A DNA stretch of 64,000 nt, taken from positions 1,116,001 through 1,180,000 of the forward strand of contig NZ_CP121111.1 in NCBI RefSeq assembly GCF_029625335.1, written 5' to 3'. Shown one piece after another: positions 28,422 through 37,126 of the stretch (the first letter of the stretch is position 1; each line of letters begins with the position of its first letter). This DNA comes from Flavobacterium nitratireducens (lineage in GTDB: Bacteria; Bacteroidota; Bacteroidia; Flavobacteriales; Flavobacteriaceae). Both the position numbers and the translations under genes were made by a program. Below the pieces are notes generated by a model. It was given only the letters and a program-made list of their open reading frames with translations, was not told the DNA's origin and made no database searches.

Positions 28422-29225
28422 ATGAAAAAGATATTATTTCCATTATTAACTCTTGTAAGCGCTATTCTAAGTAGTTGCGAAGAAGTTGTCGATTTAAAAT
28501 TAGACACCGCAGCACCCCGATTAGTTATCGAAGCAACCATTGTATGGGCAAAAGGAACTACCGGAAGTACCCAAAAAATAAAATTAACCACCACTACAGG
28601 ATATTATGACACTGAAATTCCAGTGGTAAGTGGAGCCCAAATTTCCATAAAAAACAGCACAAACACTACTTTTAATTTCGTTGAAATTCCAAATACAGGA
28701 GAGTATTCCTGTTCGAATTTTGTTCCAAAAATTGGAGATACATATACCCTTACTATTGTTTACAAAGGTGAAACCTATACAGGAACAGAAATTTTTCAGT
28801 CCTTAACACCTATAACTCGCGTTGAACAAAACAACGAAGGCGGAATTACAGGAAAAGATATTGAGGTTAAAGCCTACTTTAACGACCCGGAAAACGTAAA
28901 TAATTACTATTTATATCGCTATAAATATACAAATGAAGCAACCATAAGCTACAGTATCGATGAAGACATCTACTTTCAGGGTAATGAATTTTTCAGTAAT
29001 TCAAGTAATGACGATTTAAAAACTGGGGATGTCGTAGAATTGCTACACATGGGGATATCTAAACAATATTACAATTACATGAATATCTTAATTGGCAATA
29101 CTGGAACCAATTCAGGTGGTCCATTCCAAACCCCACCGACCACTGTTAGAGGAAATATCAAAAATATAAGTAATCCTAATAATTTCCCTCTGGGTTATTT
29201 TACTTTGGGAGAAACAGACAGCTAG
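28422..29225 (+). CDS. DUF4249 lipoprotein, partner of the TonB receptor
   Basis: This 267-residue protein has a lipoprotein signal with lipobox LSSC (about residue 19), followed by EEVVDLKLDTAAPRLVIEATI, the typical DUF4249 opening. A beta-rich Ig-like region (GAQISIKNSTN, YSCSNFVPKIGDTYTLTIVY) follows, and the end NFPLGYFTLGETDS is also typical. It lies 18 bases downstream of the receptor gene and is surely cotranscribed with it. By analogy with SusD-like lids it may sit at the cell surface and bind substrate for the receptor, which is inference. Confidence 0.85.
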   Translation: MKKILFPLLTLVSAILSSCEEVVDLKLDTAAPRLVIEATIVWAKGTTGSTQKIKLTTTTGYYDTEIPVVSGAQISIKNSTNTTFNFVEIPNTGEYSCSNFVPKIGDTYTLTIVYKGETYTGTEIFQSLTPITRVEQNNEGGITGKDIEVKAYFNDPENVNNYYLYRYKYTNEATISYSIDEDIYFQGNEFFSNSSNDDLKTGDVVELLHMGISKQYYNYMNILIGNTGTNSGGPFQTPPTTVRGNIKNISNPNNFPLGYFTLGETDS

Positions 29226-29329
29226 AACCTATACTATTCAATGATTTGAAAAAGAAAAATTTAATCTATAGATAAATTCTTCTGATTAAATCAACTCTAA
29301 AAAAATAAATAGGAACGCAAAACTATAAC

Positions 29330-29337
29330 TATCTTTG
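29330..29337 (+). promoter_or_regulatory. Bacteroidota -7 box, thiamine pyrophosphokinase
   Basis: TATCTTTG matches TAnnTTTG, 35 bases before the TTG start at 29373. It supports a downstream, non-ATG start. Confidence 0.55.
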
Positions 29338-29372
29338 CTTTCTAAAATTAGCCATATTAAATCCTAAATCCT

Positions 29373-30035
29373 TTGTCATCACATCATATAGTTCGCGACG
29401 ATCAAGAACCTGCACTAATTATTGCCAATGGTGCGGCCTGTAACCCTGAATTATTAGGTCAGTTATTGGAATGGTCTCCACTTGTAATCGTGCTCGACTC
29501 TGCTATGGAACGTGTCATGGAACTCGATATCAAAGTAGATGTTTTGCTAGGCGATTTTGACAGAGATTTCGATCCAAACTACTATAAAGAAAAGCAATAT
29601 CCTATAGAAATAGTCCACACACCTGACCAAGATAAAACCGACTTGGAAAAAGCTTTCGATTATTTGTACGAAAGAAATATTCCTGCGGTTAATGTAGTTT
29701 GGGCAACTGGAAAAAGGGCTGATCATACTATAACTAACCTAACCAATATTGTCCGTTACAGAGAAAAACTAAAAATTGTAATTCTTGACGATCATTCAAA
29801 GGTTTTTCTTTTACCTCGAAGATTTGAAAAATGGTATACTGCAAATACTCCGATTTCGTTAATTCCGATAGGCCATGTTACAGGTATACATTCCGAAAAT
29901 TTATTCTACCCTCTCAAAGATGATAGCCTCACTATAGGTTATCGCACTGGAAGCAGTAATCATGTTGCTCAAGATGGTTTAGTAATTATTGAACATCAAG
30001 AAGGTGATTTACTTCTGATGGAATGCATGGATTAA
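29373..30035 (+). CDS. Thiamine pyrophosphokinase
   Basis: This 220-residue enzyme transfers pyrophosphate from ATP to thiamine, making the cofactor TPP. The three conserved blocks are DVLLGDFDRDFD, TPDQDKTDLEKAFDYL, and WATGKRADHTITNLTNI. The C-terminal beta domain (SLIPIGHVTGIHSENLFYPL, IGYRTGSSNHVAQDGLVI) binds thiamine. The only start that keeps the conserved ALIIANGAAC segment and lies downstream of the -7 box is the TTG at 29373. The gene stands alone; a repeat-rich intergenic region follows. Confidence 0.9.
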   Translation: MSSHHIVRDDQEPALIIANGAACNPELLGQLLEWSPLVIVLDSAMERVMELDIKVDVLLGDFDRDFDPNYYKEKQYPIEIVHTPDQDKTDLEKAFDYLYERNIPAVNVVWATGKRADHTITNLTNIVRYREKLKIVILDDHSKVFLLPRRFEKWYTANTPISLIPIGHVTGIHSENLFYPLKDDSLTIGYRTGSSNHVAQDGLVIIEHQEGDLLLMECMD

Positions 30036-30097
30036 TTGTATATATAATATTCCCAAAAGTAATCCTGAATATCGAAATCGATTCAATTTTTATTTTT

Positions 30098-30292
30098 ATG
30101 ACTGTCCGCTATGCGGAATAAATAAAAAATAAGCCACAGACCTGTCTGCCGACAGGCAGGTAACACTGATTAAACAGATAAAAACGGATCTTTATAGCTC
30201 TTTGCGAATCACAATCTGTGATAATCCATCCATTAAAATCCGTTTCATCTGTGTGCCGTTCTCAACGATTGGTATAAGAAACGGATAGTCAT
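30098..30292. repeat. Intergenic repeat element bounded by inverted repeats
   Basis: The ends ATGACTGTCCG (30098-30108) and CGGATAGTCAT (30282-30292) are inverted repeats with one mismatch. Inside is a second inverted pair, ACAGATAAAAACGGAT near 30175-30189 against ATCCGTTTCATCTGT near 30238-30252. The short hairpin CCGCTATGCGG lies at 30105-30115. The unit carries no open frame. Words such as CACAGA, ACACTGATTAAACAG and AATCTGTG resemble noncoding repeats I associate with Flavobacterium genomes. Copy number cannot be tested from one window. Confidence 0.6.
30141..30160. repeat. Short GC-rich palindromic insert
   Basis: The 20 bases form the hairpin CCTGTC-TGCC-GACAGG with a trailing CAGG. 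They interrupt what would otherwise read CACAGA-TAACACTGATT, so they look inserted into the surrounding repeat. The GC content is far above that of the flanks. Confidence 0.65.
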
Positions 30293-30380
30293 ATTTATTT
30301 TTTTTCGAAATTCTACTCAAAAACCCTTATCAAATTCAAAATCAAAGAACTAAGTATTAGTCATTACCAAATTAAAAGCT

Positions 30381-30388
30381 TAATTTTG
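30381..30388 (+). promoter_or_regulatory. Bacteroidota -7 box, rlmF
   Basis: TAATTTTG matches TAnnTTTG, 23 bases before the rlmF ATG. Confidence 0.55.
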
Positions 30389-30411
30389 CGCAAAATTTAA
30401 GCGCTCCTAAA

Positions 30412-31371
30412 ATGACTGCAATTACTGAAAAATCAAACTTACATCCACGCAATTTACACCGTTCTCGTTATGATTTCAAGCAACTTTTTCCAGTTTGCCC
30501 AGAATTAAAAAACTATGTTTTTACTAATGAGTATCAAATTGAAAGTATTGATTTCAGCAATCCTAGTGCCGTAAAATGCTTAAATAAAGCACTGTTAATA
30601 AGTCATTACAACATTAAGGACTGGGACATTCCTAAAAATTATCTTTGCCCTCCTATTCCTGGCAGAGCCGATTACATCCATTACATAGCTGATTTGCTTG
30701 CAGAAAGCAATAATGGTGAAATACCAACAGGTATGGAAATCGAAGGTTTGGATATTGGCACTGGAGCAAACTGTATCTACCCAATCATCGGGAATTCGGT
30801 TTACGAATGGAGTTTTGTAGGAACCGATATCGACGAAAAAGCATTAAAAAACTGCGCAAAAATTATCGAAGCCAATCCCCATTTAATAGATGCCATTAGT
30901 TTGCAATTGCAACTCGAACCGCGTTATATTTTTAAAAATATCATTACTCCCGAAGATCGATTTGCATTCACGATATGCAATCCACCTTTTCACAAATCGG
31001 CAGAAGAAGCAAACGAAGGAAGCCTAAGAAAAGTAAGTAATTTAAAAGGTCAAAAACAAACTAAAGCCGTTTTGAACTTCGGCGGACAAAACCATGAATT
31101 ATGGTGTGAAGGTGGTGAGTTAGGATTTGTTACACAAATGATTTTTGAAAGTGCCCGTTACCCGATGCAATGCTTGTGGTTTACTACACTTGTATCTAAA
31201 CAATCCCATTTGAAAAGTTTATACAAAACACTAAACAAAGTCAACGCGGCTCAAATTCGCACTATAGATATGGCTCAAGGCCAAAAAACCAGTCGTATTC
31301 TTGCTTGGTCTTTCCTGACTGAAAACCAACAACAAGATTGGGAATTTGAAATAAAGCAACCGCGATTTTAA
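30412..31371 (+). CDS. rlmF: 23S rRNA (adenine-1618-N6)-methyltransferase
   Basis: This 319-residue enzyme methylates A1618 of 23S rRNA using SAM. The family sequence is clear: KSNLHPRNLHRSRYDFKQL, PGRADYIHYIADLLAE, the SAM loop LDIGTGANCIYPIIG, FVGTDIDEKAL, and the catalytic FTICNPPFHKSAEEA with its NPPF signature. The start MTAITEKSNLHPRN is standard. It follows a -7 box and is closed by a terminator at 31433-31465. Confidence 0.95.
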   Translation: MTAITEKSNLHPRNLHRSRYDFKQLFPVCPELKNYVFTNEYQIESIDFSNPSAVKCLNKALLISHYNIKDWDIPKNYLCPPIPGRADYIHYIADLLAESNNGEIPTGMEIEGLDIGTGANCIYPIIGNSVYEWSFVGTDIDEKALKNCAKIIEANPHLIDAISLQLQLEPRYIFKNIITPEDRFAFTICNPPFHKSAEEANEGSLRKVSNLKGQKQTKAVLNFGGQNHELWCEGGELGFVTQMIFESARYPMQCLWFTTLVSKQSHLKSLYKTLNKVNAAQIRTIDMAQGQKTSRILAWSFLTENQQQDWEFEIKQPRF

Positions 31372-31432
31372 TAACTTTTTTATCCTTAAAAACGGAATGT
31401 GTAAATTCTCAACTTTACGGATTTCCATCATT

Positions 31433-31468
31433 AAAAAACTATCGGTTTTTAAACAATAGTTTTTTAAA
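31433..31468 (+). terminator. Intrinsic terminator of rlmF
   Basis: A perfect 10-bp stem AAAAAACTAT/ATAGTTTTTT (31433-31442, 31456-31465) ends in a T run. Confidence 0.75.
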
Positions 31469-31523
31469 TTTTCAGTACATTGCTTGAGTGTAATATTTAT
31501 ATTAGTAACTAAACCATAAATAG

Positions 31524-32182
31524 ATGCGAATATTTAAATCACTTCGAATAAGCTTTTTTTGATTATTCTCATTGCCAGTTGTCAAAACAAAAACAATAAA
31601 GGAATAGAACCAAATAATATTTTGGATACAAACAATTCTACAAAAATTGAAAAAACATCCAAACAAATAAGAAGCGTGAACGCAAGCAATGTCAATTATC
31701 AAAAAGAAACCACTGATGCAATCACTGCGAATAGAATAATAAAATTTCTTCGAGAAATTACAAAGAAAACCTCACAATCCTAACTTCTATAGATAGAACC
31801 TTCAGTTTTTACCAAATTGACTTAAATGACGATGGAAAAAACGAATATTTTATCAGTCTTTTAGGTAGGTATTTTTGCGGAAGTGGTGGTTGTTTTTTTA
31901 TTTATTAAATAGTGACTTTACTGTTAACACTTATTTTTCTGTAACAAATCCTCCTATTTTCATAAGTTCACAAAAAACTGATGGTTGGCATGATTTAATT
32001 CTAAAAGGAAGTTATGATGAAAACGGAGGTGTAATTAGCTTTATTCACTTAAAGTTCGACAAAAAAAAGAGGCATATCCTAGCAATCCTTCATTAATAAA
32101 AAAGACAAAAATAGCGCCAAGCGGAGAGGATTTTATCATGTGGGATGACAATTTTAGTCGAGCTAAATCATTTGTATTTTAA
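31524..32182 (+). pseudogene. Frameshifted lipoprotein gene
   Basis: Reading across frames reconstructs one lipoprotein of about 219 residues. It starts MRIFKSLRISFF, continues LIILIASCQNKNN (lipobox IASC) and ends RAKSFVF at 32182. Four single-base losses break it: in T7 at 31554-31560, near ACAAAG at about 31770, in T7 at 31893-31899, and in A8 at 32061-32068. Adding one base at each restores the frame. The middle keeps a recognisable block, DLNDDGKNEYFISLLGRYFC then GSGGCFFYLL, like small secreted Flavobacterium proteins with a Cys-x3-Gly-Cys motif. No family function is known to me. It is either decayed, or the run lengths are wrong in the assembly. Confidence 0.75.
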
Positions 32183-32289
32183 AATTCAATCACTTATTGT
32201 GTGAGATAAGAAAATTTGGTTTACAAATTAAAAAAATAAAAAACTATCCCAGTTCCCAGCCTATTAATTTACTTTGCCGATAAACTTTG

Positions 32290-32297
32290 TACCTTTG
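32290..32297 (+). promoter_or_regulatory. Bacteroidota -7 box, uvrB
   Basis: TACCTTTG matches TAnnTTTG, 28 bases before the ATG at 32326. It lies inside the longer possible reading frame from 32287 and so excludes that start. Confidence 0.6.
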
Positions 32298-32325
32298 CAA
32301 CTTCCAACTTTGCAACAAAAAACAA

Positions 32326-34317
32326 ATGAAATTCCAAGTCGTATCGGATTACCAACCAAAAGGAGATCAACCTCTAGCAATCGAAAAATTAGCACAAGGT
32401 ATCGTTGATGGTGAACAATTTCAAACATTGCTAGGAGTTACAGGTTCTGGTAAAACGTTTACAGTGGCTAATGTGATTCAGGAAGTACAACGCCCCACCT
32501 TAGTTTTGGCACACAACAAAACCTTAGCGGCTCAATTGTATTCGGAATTCAAGCAGTTTTTCCCTAATAATGCAGTAGAATATTTCGTTTCTTATTACGA
32601 TTATTACCAGCCGGAAGCTTTTATCCCTGTTACAGGAGTCTATATTGAGAAAGACTTATCTATCAATGAAGAGTTAGAAAAAATGCGCTTGAGCACTACT
32701 TCTTCCCTACTTTCAGGACGAAGAGACATTATTGTGGTTGCTTCTGTTTCTTGTTTATATGGTATTGGAAACCCAATAGAATTTCAAAAAAATGTGATCG
32801 CTATCGAAAGAGATCAAGAAATCTCTCGAACTAAATTATTACACTCTTTAGTGCAGAGTTTGTACTCTAGAACGGAAGCCGACTTTAATCCTGGAAATTT
32901 CAGAATTAAAGGTGATACAGTGGAAGTTTTCCCTAGTTACGCCGATGACGCCTATCGCATTCATTTTTTTGGCGATGAAATTGAAGAAATAGAAAGTTTT
33001 GATATTAAAACTTCTAAAGTTATTGAACGATTTGACAAGTTGACGATTTATCCAGCCAATATGTTTGTGACTTCGCCCGATGTATTGCAAAATGCGATTT
33101 GGCAAATCCAGCAAGATTTAGTCAAACAAGTCGATTATTTCAAGGAAATAGGCAAGCATCTCGAAGCAAAACGTTTGGAAGAACGCACCAATTTCGATTT
33201 GGAAATGATTCGGGAATTAGGTTATTGTTCTGGTATCGAAAACTATTCGCGCTACCTTGATGGCCGTGAAGCAGGAACACGTCCTTTCTGTTTATTGGAT
33301 TATTTCCCAAAAGATTATTTAATGGTTGTTGACGAAAGTCACGTAACACTTTCACAAGTTCACGCCATGTACGGAGGCGACAGAAGCCGCAAAGAAAACT
33401 TAGTTGAGTACGGTTTTAGACTTCCTGCAGCCATGGACAACCGACCATTAAAATTTGAGGAATTTGAAGCCATGCAAAACCAAGTCATTTATGTTTCAGC
33501 AACTCCAGCGGATTATGAATTACAAAAATCAGGTGGTGTGGTCGTAGAACAAGTTATTCGCCCAACAGGTTTAGTTGATCCTGTTATCGAAATACGTCCT
33601 AGTTTGAATCAAATTGATGATTTAATTGAGGAAATCCAACAACGTTGCGAATTAGACGAACGTGTTTTAGTTACCACTTTAACTAAAAGAATGGCAGAAG
33701 AATTAGCGAAATACTTAGCAAAAGTAAGCATTCGTTGTCGTTACATTCACTCAGATGTAGATACTTTAGAGCGTATTGAAATCATGCAAGATTTGCGAAA
33801 AGGACTATTTGATGTATTGATTGGAGTAAACTTGTTACGTGAAGGTTTAGATTTACCAGAAGTTTCTCTTGTAGCTATTTTAGATGCGGATAAAGAAGGT
33901 TTTTTGCGTTCGCATCGTTCCTTAACGCAAACTATTGGTCGTGCCGCCCGAAACTTAAATGGTAAAGCCATCATGTATGCCGATAAAATTACCGATAGTA
34001 TGCAAAAAACAATCGACGAGACCAATTATCGAAGAACAAAACAAATCAATTTTAACACGGCTAACAATATTGTCCCTCAAGCTTTAAATAAAAAAATTGA
34101 TAGTGCTTTTACCAAAAGCCCTTCAATTGAATACGAAATGGGACATACAATAAATTCAGCAGCAGAGGCGATAACAGAATACTTATCGAAAGAGGAAATT
34201 GAAAAACGCATTCGCGAAAAGCGTAAAGCAATGGAAAAGGCAGCAAAAGAACTTGACTTTATCCAAGCCGCTAAATTGAGAGACGAAGTAAAAAAATTAC
34301 AAGAACAACTGCCTTAA
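32326..34317 (+). CDS. uvrB: UvrABC excinuclease subunit B
   Basis: This 663-residue protein is the damage-verifying helicase of nucleotide excision repair. Walker A is LGVTGSGKTFT; the beta-hairpin region reads YFVSYYDYYQPEAFIPVTGVYIEKD across two short blocks. DESHVTLSQVHAMYGGD is the DExH box, and EGLDLPEVSLVAILDADKEG plus TIGRAARN are the C-terminal helicase motifs. The last 35 residues form the UvrC-binding UVR helix (LDFIQAAKLRDEVKKLQ). Length is normal with the ATG at 32326. Its stop codon overlaps the stop of a convergent gene. Confidence 0.98.
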   Translation: MKFQVVSDYQPKGDQPLAIEKLAQGIVDGEQFQTLLGVTGSGKTFTVANVIQEVQRPTLVLAHNKTLAAQLYSEFKQFFPNNAVEYFVSYYDYYQPEAFIPVTGVYIEKDLSINEELEKMRLSTTSSLLSGRRDIIVVASVSCLYGIGNPIEFQKNVIAIERDQEISRTKLLHSLVQSLYSRTEADFNPGNFRIKGDTVEVFPSYADDAYRIHFFGDEIEEIESFDIKTSKVIERFDKLTIYPANMFVTSPDVLQNAIWQIQQDLVKQVDYFKEIGKHLEAKRLEERTNFDLEMIRELGYCSGIENYSRYLDGREAGTRPFCLLDYFPKDYLMVVDESHVTLSQVHAMYGGDRSRKENLVEYGFRLPAAMDNRPLKFEEFEAMQNQVIYVSATPADYELQKSGGVVVEQVIRPTGLVDPVIEIRPSLNQIDDLIEEIQQRCELDERVLVTTLTKRMAEELAKYLAKVSIRCRYIHSDVDTLERIEIMQDLRKGLFDVLIGVNLLREGLDLPEVSLVAILDADKEGFLRSHRSLTQTIGRAARNLNGKAIMYADKITDSMQKTIDETNYRRTKQINFNTANNIVPQALNKKIDSAFTKSPSIEYEMGHTINSAAEAITEYLSKEEIEKRIREKRKAMEKAAKELDFIQAAKLRDEVKKLQEQLP

Positions 34318-34718
34318 TATTCATAATCTGCGTAAAACATATTCCACAAAACATCGTCAGGAATAACAGAATTAGGCATGTTTTTCATTTTTTTGACTAG
34401 AATTTTGATCGCTTCAATATCTAGTCCCATACTTATTGCTATATGAATTATTAATTCTGGATCTTGTTTGTGCAAAATACCATCATTCTGAAAAAAGAGC
34501 AATAATTGATAAAATTGTTTAATTCTTGTAAGTTTCAAATTACCCGATAAAACAGGTAATTCTTCTCCAAAAAGGTCTAAAAAAACTCCTTTCTCGAAAT
34601 TTAATTCATTAGCAATTAAAAATAAAAAATCATAGCTTTTTTTACTCAGTTGACCATCGATTGTCGCATAAGCAATCATTTCTAAAAGCAATTTCTTTTT
34701 TTCTACGCTAGTACTCAT
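34314..34718 (-). CDS. TerB-like protein convergent with uvrB
   Basis: This 134-residue all-helical protein resembles a TerB-like domain: VEKKKLLLEMIAYATIDGQL, then KSYDFLFLIANELNFEKGVF and a C-terminal helix pair. Homologues in Flavobacterium are often mislabelled excinuclease subunit B because they neighbour uvrB; the sequence has nothing in common with UvrB. The ATG at 34718 is preferred over the longer frame starting at 34775, whose extra residues are not family-like. The last codon overlaps the uvrB end by 4 bases, both stops reading TAA in a TTAA palindrome. Function is unknown. Confidence 0.7.
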   Translation of the reverse strand: MSTSVEKKKLLLEMIAYATIDGQLSKKSYDFLFLIANELNFEKGVFLDLFGEELPVLSGNLKLTRIKQFYQLLLFFQNDGILHKQDPELIIHIAISMGLDIEAIKILVKKMKNMPNSVIPDDVLWNMFYADYEY

Positions 34719-35029
34719 ATCATAAATAATTTTAGCTAAAATATCATTTTTTAAGATAAAAACCCAATCAAACACTCAAAATCATCGGTTTTGATTTAAA
34801 AATCGCATTTTAAAACCACTTAAAAAAGGACAAAAATCATCATTTTTTGCTATTCGTCGATAGTAAATCACATGGTAAAAACCCTCTTTTTAAACTATTT
34901 GTTTTTCCGACTATACTTTTTTATCATTTAAGCAAAATGTGGTTCAAAAAATCAGAATTTAAAAATTCTTCATATCGGGCAAAAATTATTCATTTTTAAA
35001 GCTTAATTTTATAATAAAACCAGACTATT

Positions 35030-36040
35030 ATGGAATTGATTATTAGAGAATACGAGCTACAACTAAAGCACACATTCACAATCTCTAGAGAATCAATAGA
35101 TACCCAACCCTCTTTAATAGTACAATTAAAAAGTGGTGGATTCTCAGGATATGGCGAAGCAACTTCAAATCCTTATTACAATATCACCGTACCCATGATG
35201 AAACAGGATTTAGAAGCAGTACAAATACTCATCGAATCAACAATTGATGAAACACCTGAAGATTTCTGGGCAAAAATGTATCCACAGCTTAAACATAATA
35301 TGTTTGCCCTTTGTGCATTAGATATGGCTTACAACGATTTGTATGCACGTCAACAAGGAAAAAAACTACATGAACTTTGGCACTATAATATCGAAAGAAA
35401 CCCTTTGACTAACTATACCATTGGGATTGATACGATAGACAAGATGGTGTCGAAAATGAAAGAGCTACCTTGGCCTATCTATAAAATCAAATTAGGAACG
35501 AGTAATGATATCGAAATTGTCAAAGCTTTAAGAGCACATACTAATGCTATTTTTAGAATTGATGCAAATTGTGGCTGGGGAATTGAAGAAACGCTAAACA
35601 ACGCCATCGAACTAAAAAAATTAGGTGTTGAATTCCTAGAACAACCCTTAAAAGCGGATGATTGGGCAGGTCATGAATTCATTTACAAACATTCGGTGCT
35701 TCCTATAATTGCTGATGAAAGCTGTATTGTAGAACAAGATGTTGCCAAATGCTATAATCATTTTCATGGTATCAACATCAAACTAGTAAAATGTGGCGGA
35801 TTAACTCCAGCACGCAGAATGATTGAACAAGCCAAAAGACTAGGATTAAAAACGATGGTGGGCTGCATGACGGAATCATCAGTTGGAATTTCAGCAATAG
35901 CCCATTTATTGCCTCAACTGGATTATGTGGATATGGATGGTGCTTTACTTTTATCGGAAGATATTGCCAAAGGAGTAAAAATAGCTCATGGAAAAATTGA
36001 TTATTCAGAATTGAATGGAACCGGTGTTGTTTTAAAATAA
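35030..36040 (+). CDS. Dipeptide epimerase (enolase superfamily)
   Basis: This 336-residue enzyme of the muconate-lactonising subgroup has a capping domain (1-120) and a barrel. The catalytic Lys pair is YKIKLG and the opposite Lys is INIKLVKCGG. Metal ligands lie in RIDANCGW, FLEQPL and IADESC. The DMDGALLL segment near the end is the specificity motif of dipeptide epimerases. It should interconvert L- and D-residues in dipeptides such as L-Ala-L-Glu from cell-wall turnover, though Bacteroidota members differ in substrate. It lies 5 bases before a PLP enzyme gene, forming an operon. About 250 bases of AT-rich DNA precede it without a clear box. Confidence 0.9.
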   Translation: MELIIREYELQLKHTFTISRESIDTQPSLIVQLKSGGFSGYGEATSNPYYNITVPMMKQDLEAVQILIESTIDETPEDFWAKMYPQLKHNMFALCALDMAYNDLYARQQGKKLHELWHYNIERNPLTNYTIGIDTIDKMVSKMKELPWPIYKIKLGTSNDIEIVKALRAHTNAIFRIDANCGWGIEETLNNAIELKKLGVEFLEQPLKADDWAGHEFIYKHSVLPIIADESCIVEQDVAKCYNHFHGINIKLVKCGGLTPARRMIEQAKRLGLKTMVGCMTESSVGISAIAHLLPQLDYVDMDGALLLSEDIAKGVKIAHGKIDYSELNGTGVVLK

Positions 36041-36045
36041 CTAAA

Positions 36046-37089
36046 ATGACAGTAGAGGAATTCCCAAATCGAATTATAAAAATCGACAACGAAAAATACA
36101 TATACTTTGGCGGGACAGCTTATTTAGGCTTACCGCCAAATAAAAAATTCCAAAAAATAGCAGCCAAAAACATCAAGCATTGGGGAACAGCTTATGGAAG
36201 TTCTCGAAATGCCAATATAAAACTTTCGGCTTATGAGAAAGGTGAAACTTTTTTAGCTGAATTTATTCAATCACAAGCCGCTCTTACTGTCTCTTCAGGT
36301 ATGTTAGCAGCACAATTGGTTTTGAAACATTTGGAATTTGAAAACTTTCTTTTTTATCATTTTCCAAATAATCATAAAGCAATTTCACACAATAATAGTT
36401 CTCCTTTTTTCATAAATGGAAAAATCAACCCGAGGATATTAGATAATACAACAGAAAAAATAGCCATCCTCACAGACGCAGTTCCTTCTAATTCTGTTAA
36501 TGCAGTTGATCTTAGCGTTTTAGAGCAAATCCCAAATCATAAAGAAATTGCCTTAGTAATTGACGAATCTCATTCTTTAGGAATAGTAGGTAAAGAGGGT
36601 TGTGGTTTGTATTCTTCTATACAATATAGCAATATCCAACATAAGATATTAGTATCTTCTTTAGGTAAAGCTTTAGGTGTATCAGGGGGTGTTGTTGCTG
36701 GAAGTAGTGTTTTTATTGAAAAACTAAAAAACAATGATATTTTTGTGTCGAGTGCAGGAATGAATCCTGCGTTTGTAAATACAATTGCCGAAGCAAAAAA
36801 AATAATCAAGAAACAACAAAAAAAACTTCAAGAAAATCTAACCTATTTAGGTTTAAAACTGGCGACTAATAATAAGATTCTCTTTGAACAAAATTATCCT
36901 GTTATTTACCCCAAGATTGAAAACATCAATACAATCCTGGCATCAAAAAAAATAATCATTACAAATTTCAAATATAATTCTGATAACGAATATCTGAATA
37001 GAATCATTATAACTGCGAATCACAAAAAAAAGGATTTAAATAAAATAATTAAAATCCTCAACGAATATCAAAATAAGCAGACTAGCTAA
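36046..37089 (+). CDS. PLP-dependent enzyme of the oxoamine-synthase/aminotransferase fold
   Basis: This 347-residue fold-type I enzyme resembles 8-amino-7-oxononanoate synthase and KBL. The PLP Lys lies in VSSLGKALGVSGGVVAGS, the Asp/His pair in LVIDESHSLGIVGKEGCG, and a cofactor-side Gly motif in ALTVSSGMLAAQLVL. It is about 40 residues shorter than BioF, and the segment that in BioF binds acyl-CoA is poorly conserved (the motif near YGSSRNANIKLSAYEKGE lacks the usual His). So biotin synthesis is doubtful. Its start lies 5 bases after the dipeptide epimerase stop, so both probably act on the same metabolite. The reaction is unknown. Confidence 0.8.
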   Translation: MTVEEFPNRIIKIDNEKYIYFGGTAYLGLPPNKKFQKIAAKNIKHWGTAYGSSRNANIKLSAYEKGETFLAEFIQSQAALTVSSGMLAAQLVLKHLEFENFLFYHFPNNHKAISHNNSSPFFINGKINPRILDNTTEKIAILTDAVPSNSVNAVDLSVLEQIPNHKEIALVIDESHSLGIVGKEGCGLYSSIQYSNIQHKILVSSLGKALGVSGGVVAGSSVFIEKLKNNDIFVSSAGMNPAFVNTIAEAKKIIKKQQKKLQENLTYLGLKLATNNKILFEQNYPVIYPKIENINTILASKKIIITNFKYNSDNEYLNRIIITANHKKKDLNKIIKILNEYQNKQTS

Positions 37090-37126
37090 CATGATAATAA
37101 TGTACCTTTGTAAAAAATAAAACAAA

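Larger units (their letters stand above)
30036..30411. other. Repeat-rich intergenic region between the thiamine kinase and rlmF
   Basis: The 376 bases hold an element bounded by inverted repeats (30098-30292), a 20-base palindromic insert (30141-30160), and the rlmF -7 box at 30381-30388. Bases 30293-30380 are plain AT-rich DNA. Confidence 0.6.

Noticed and set aside
34314-34718. Annotation of the small gene beside uvrB as excinuclease subunit B
   Set aside because: No UvrB helicase or UVR motif is present; the name is a neighbour-based error in databases.
34719-34775. N-terminal extension of the TerB-like protein
   Set aside because: The extra hydrophobic residues do not match the domain; the ATG at 34718 gives a normal start.
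36046-37089. Calling the PLP enzyme BioF
   Set aside because: It is shorter, lacks the conserved His of the acyl-CoA site, and no biotin gene is nearby.
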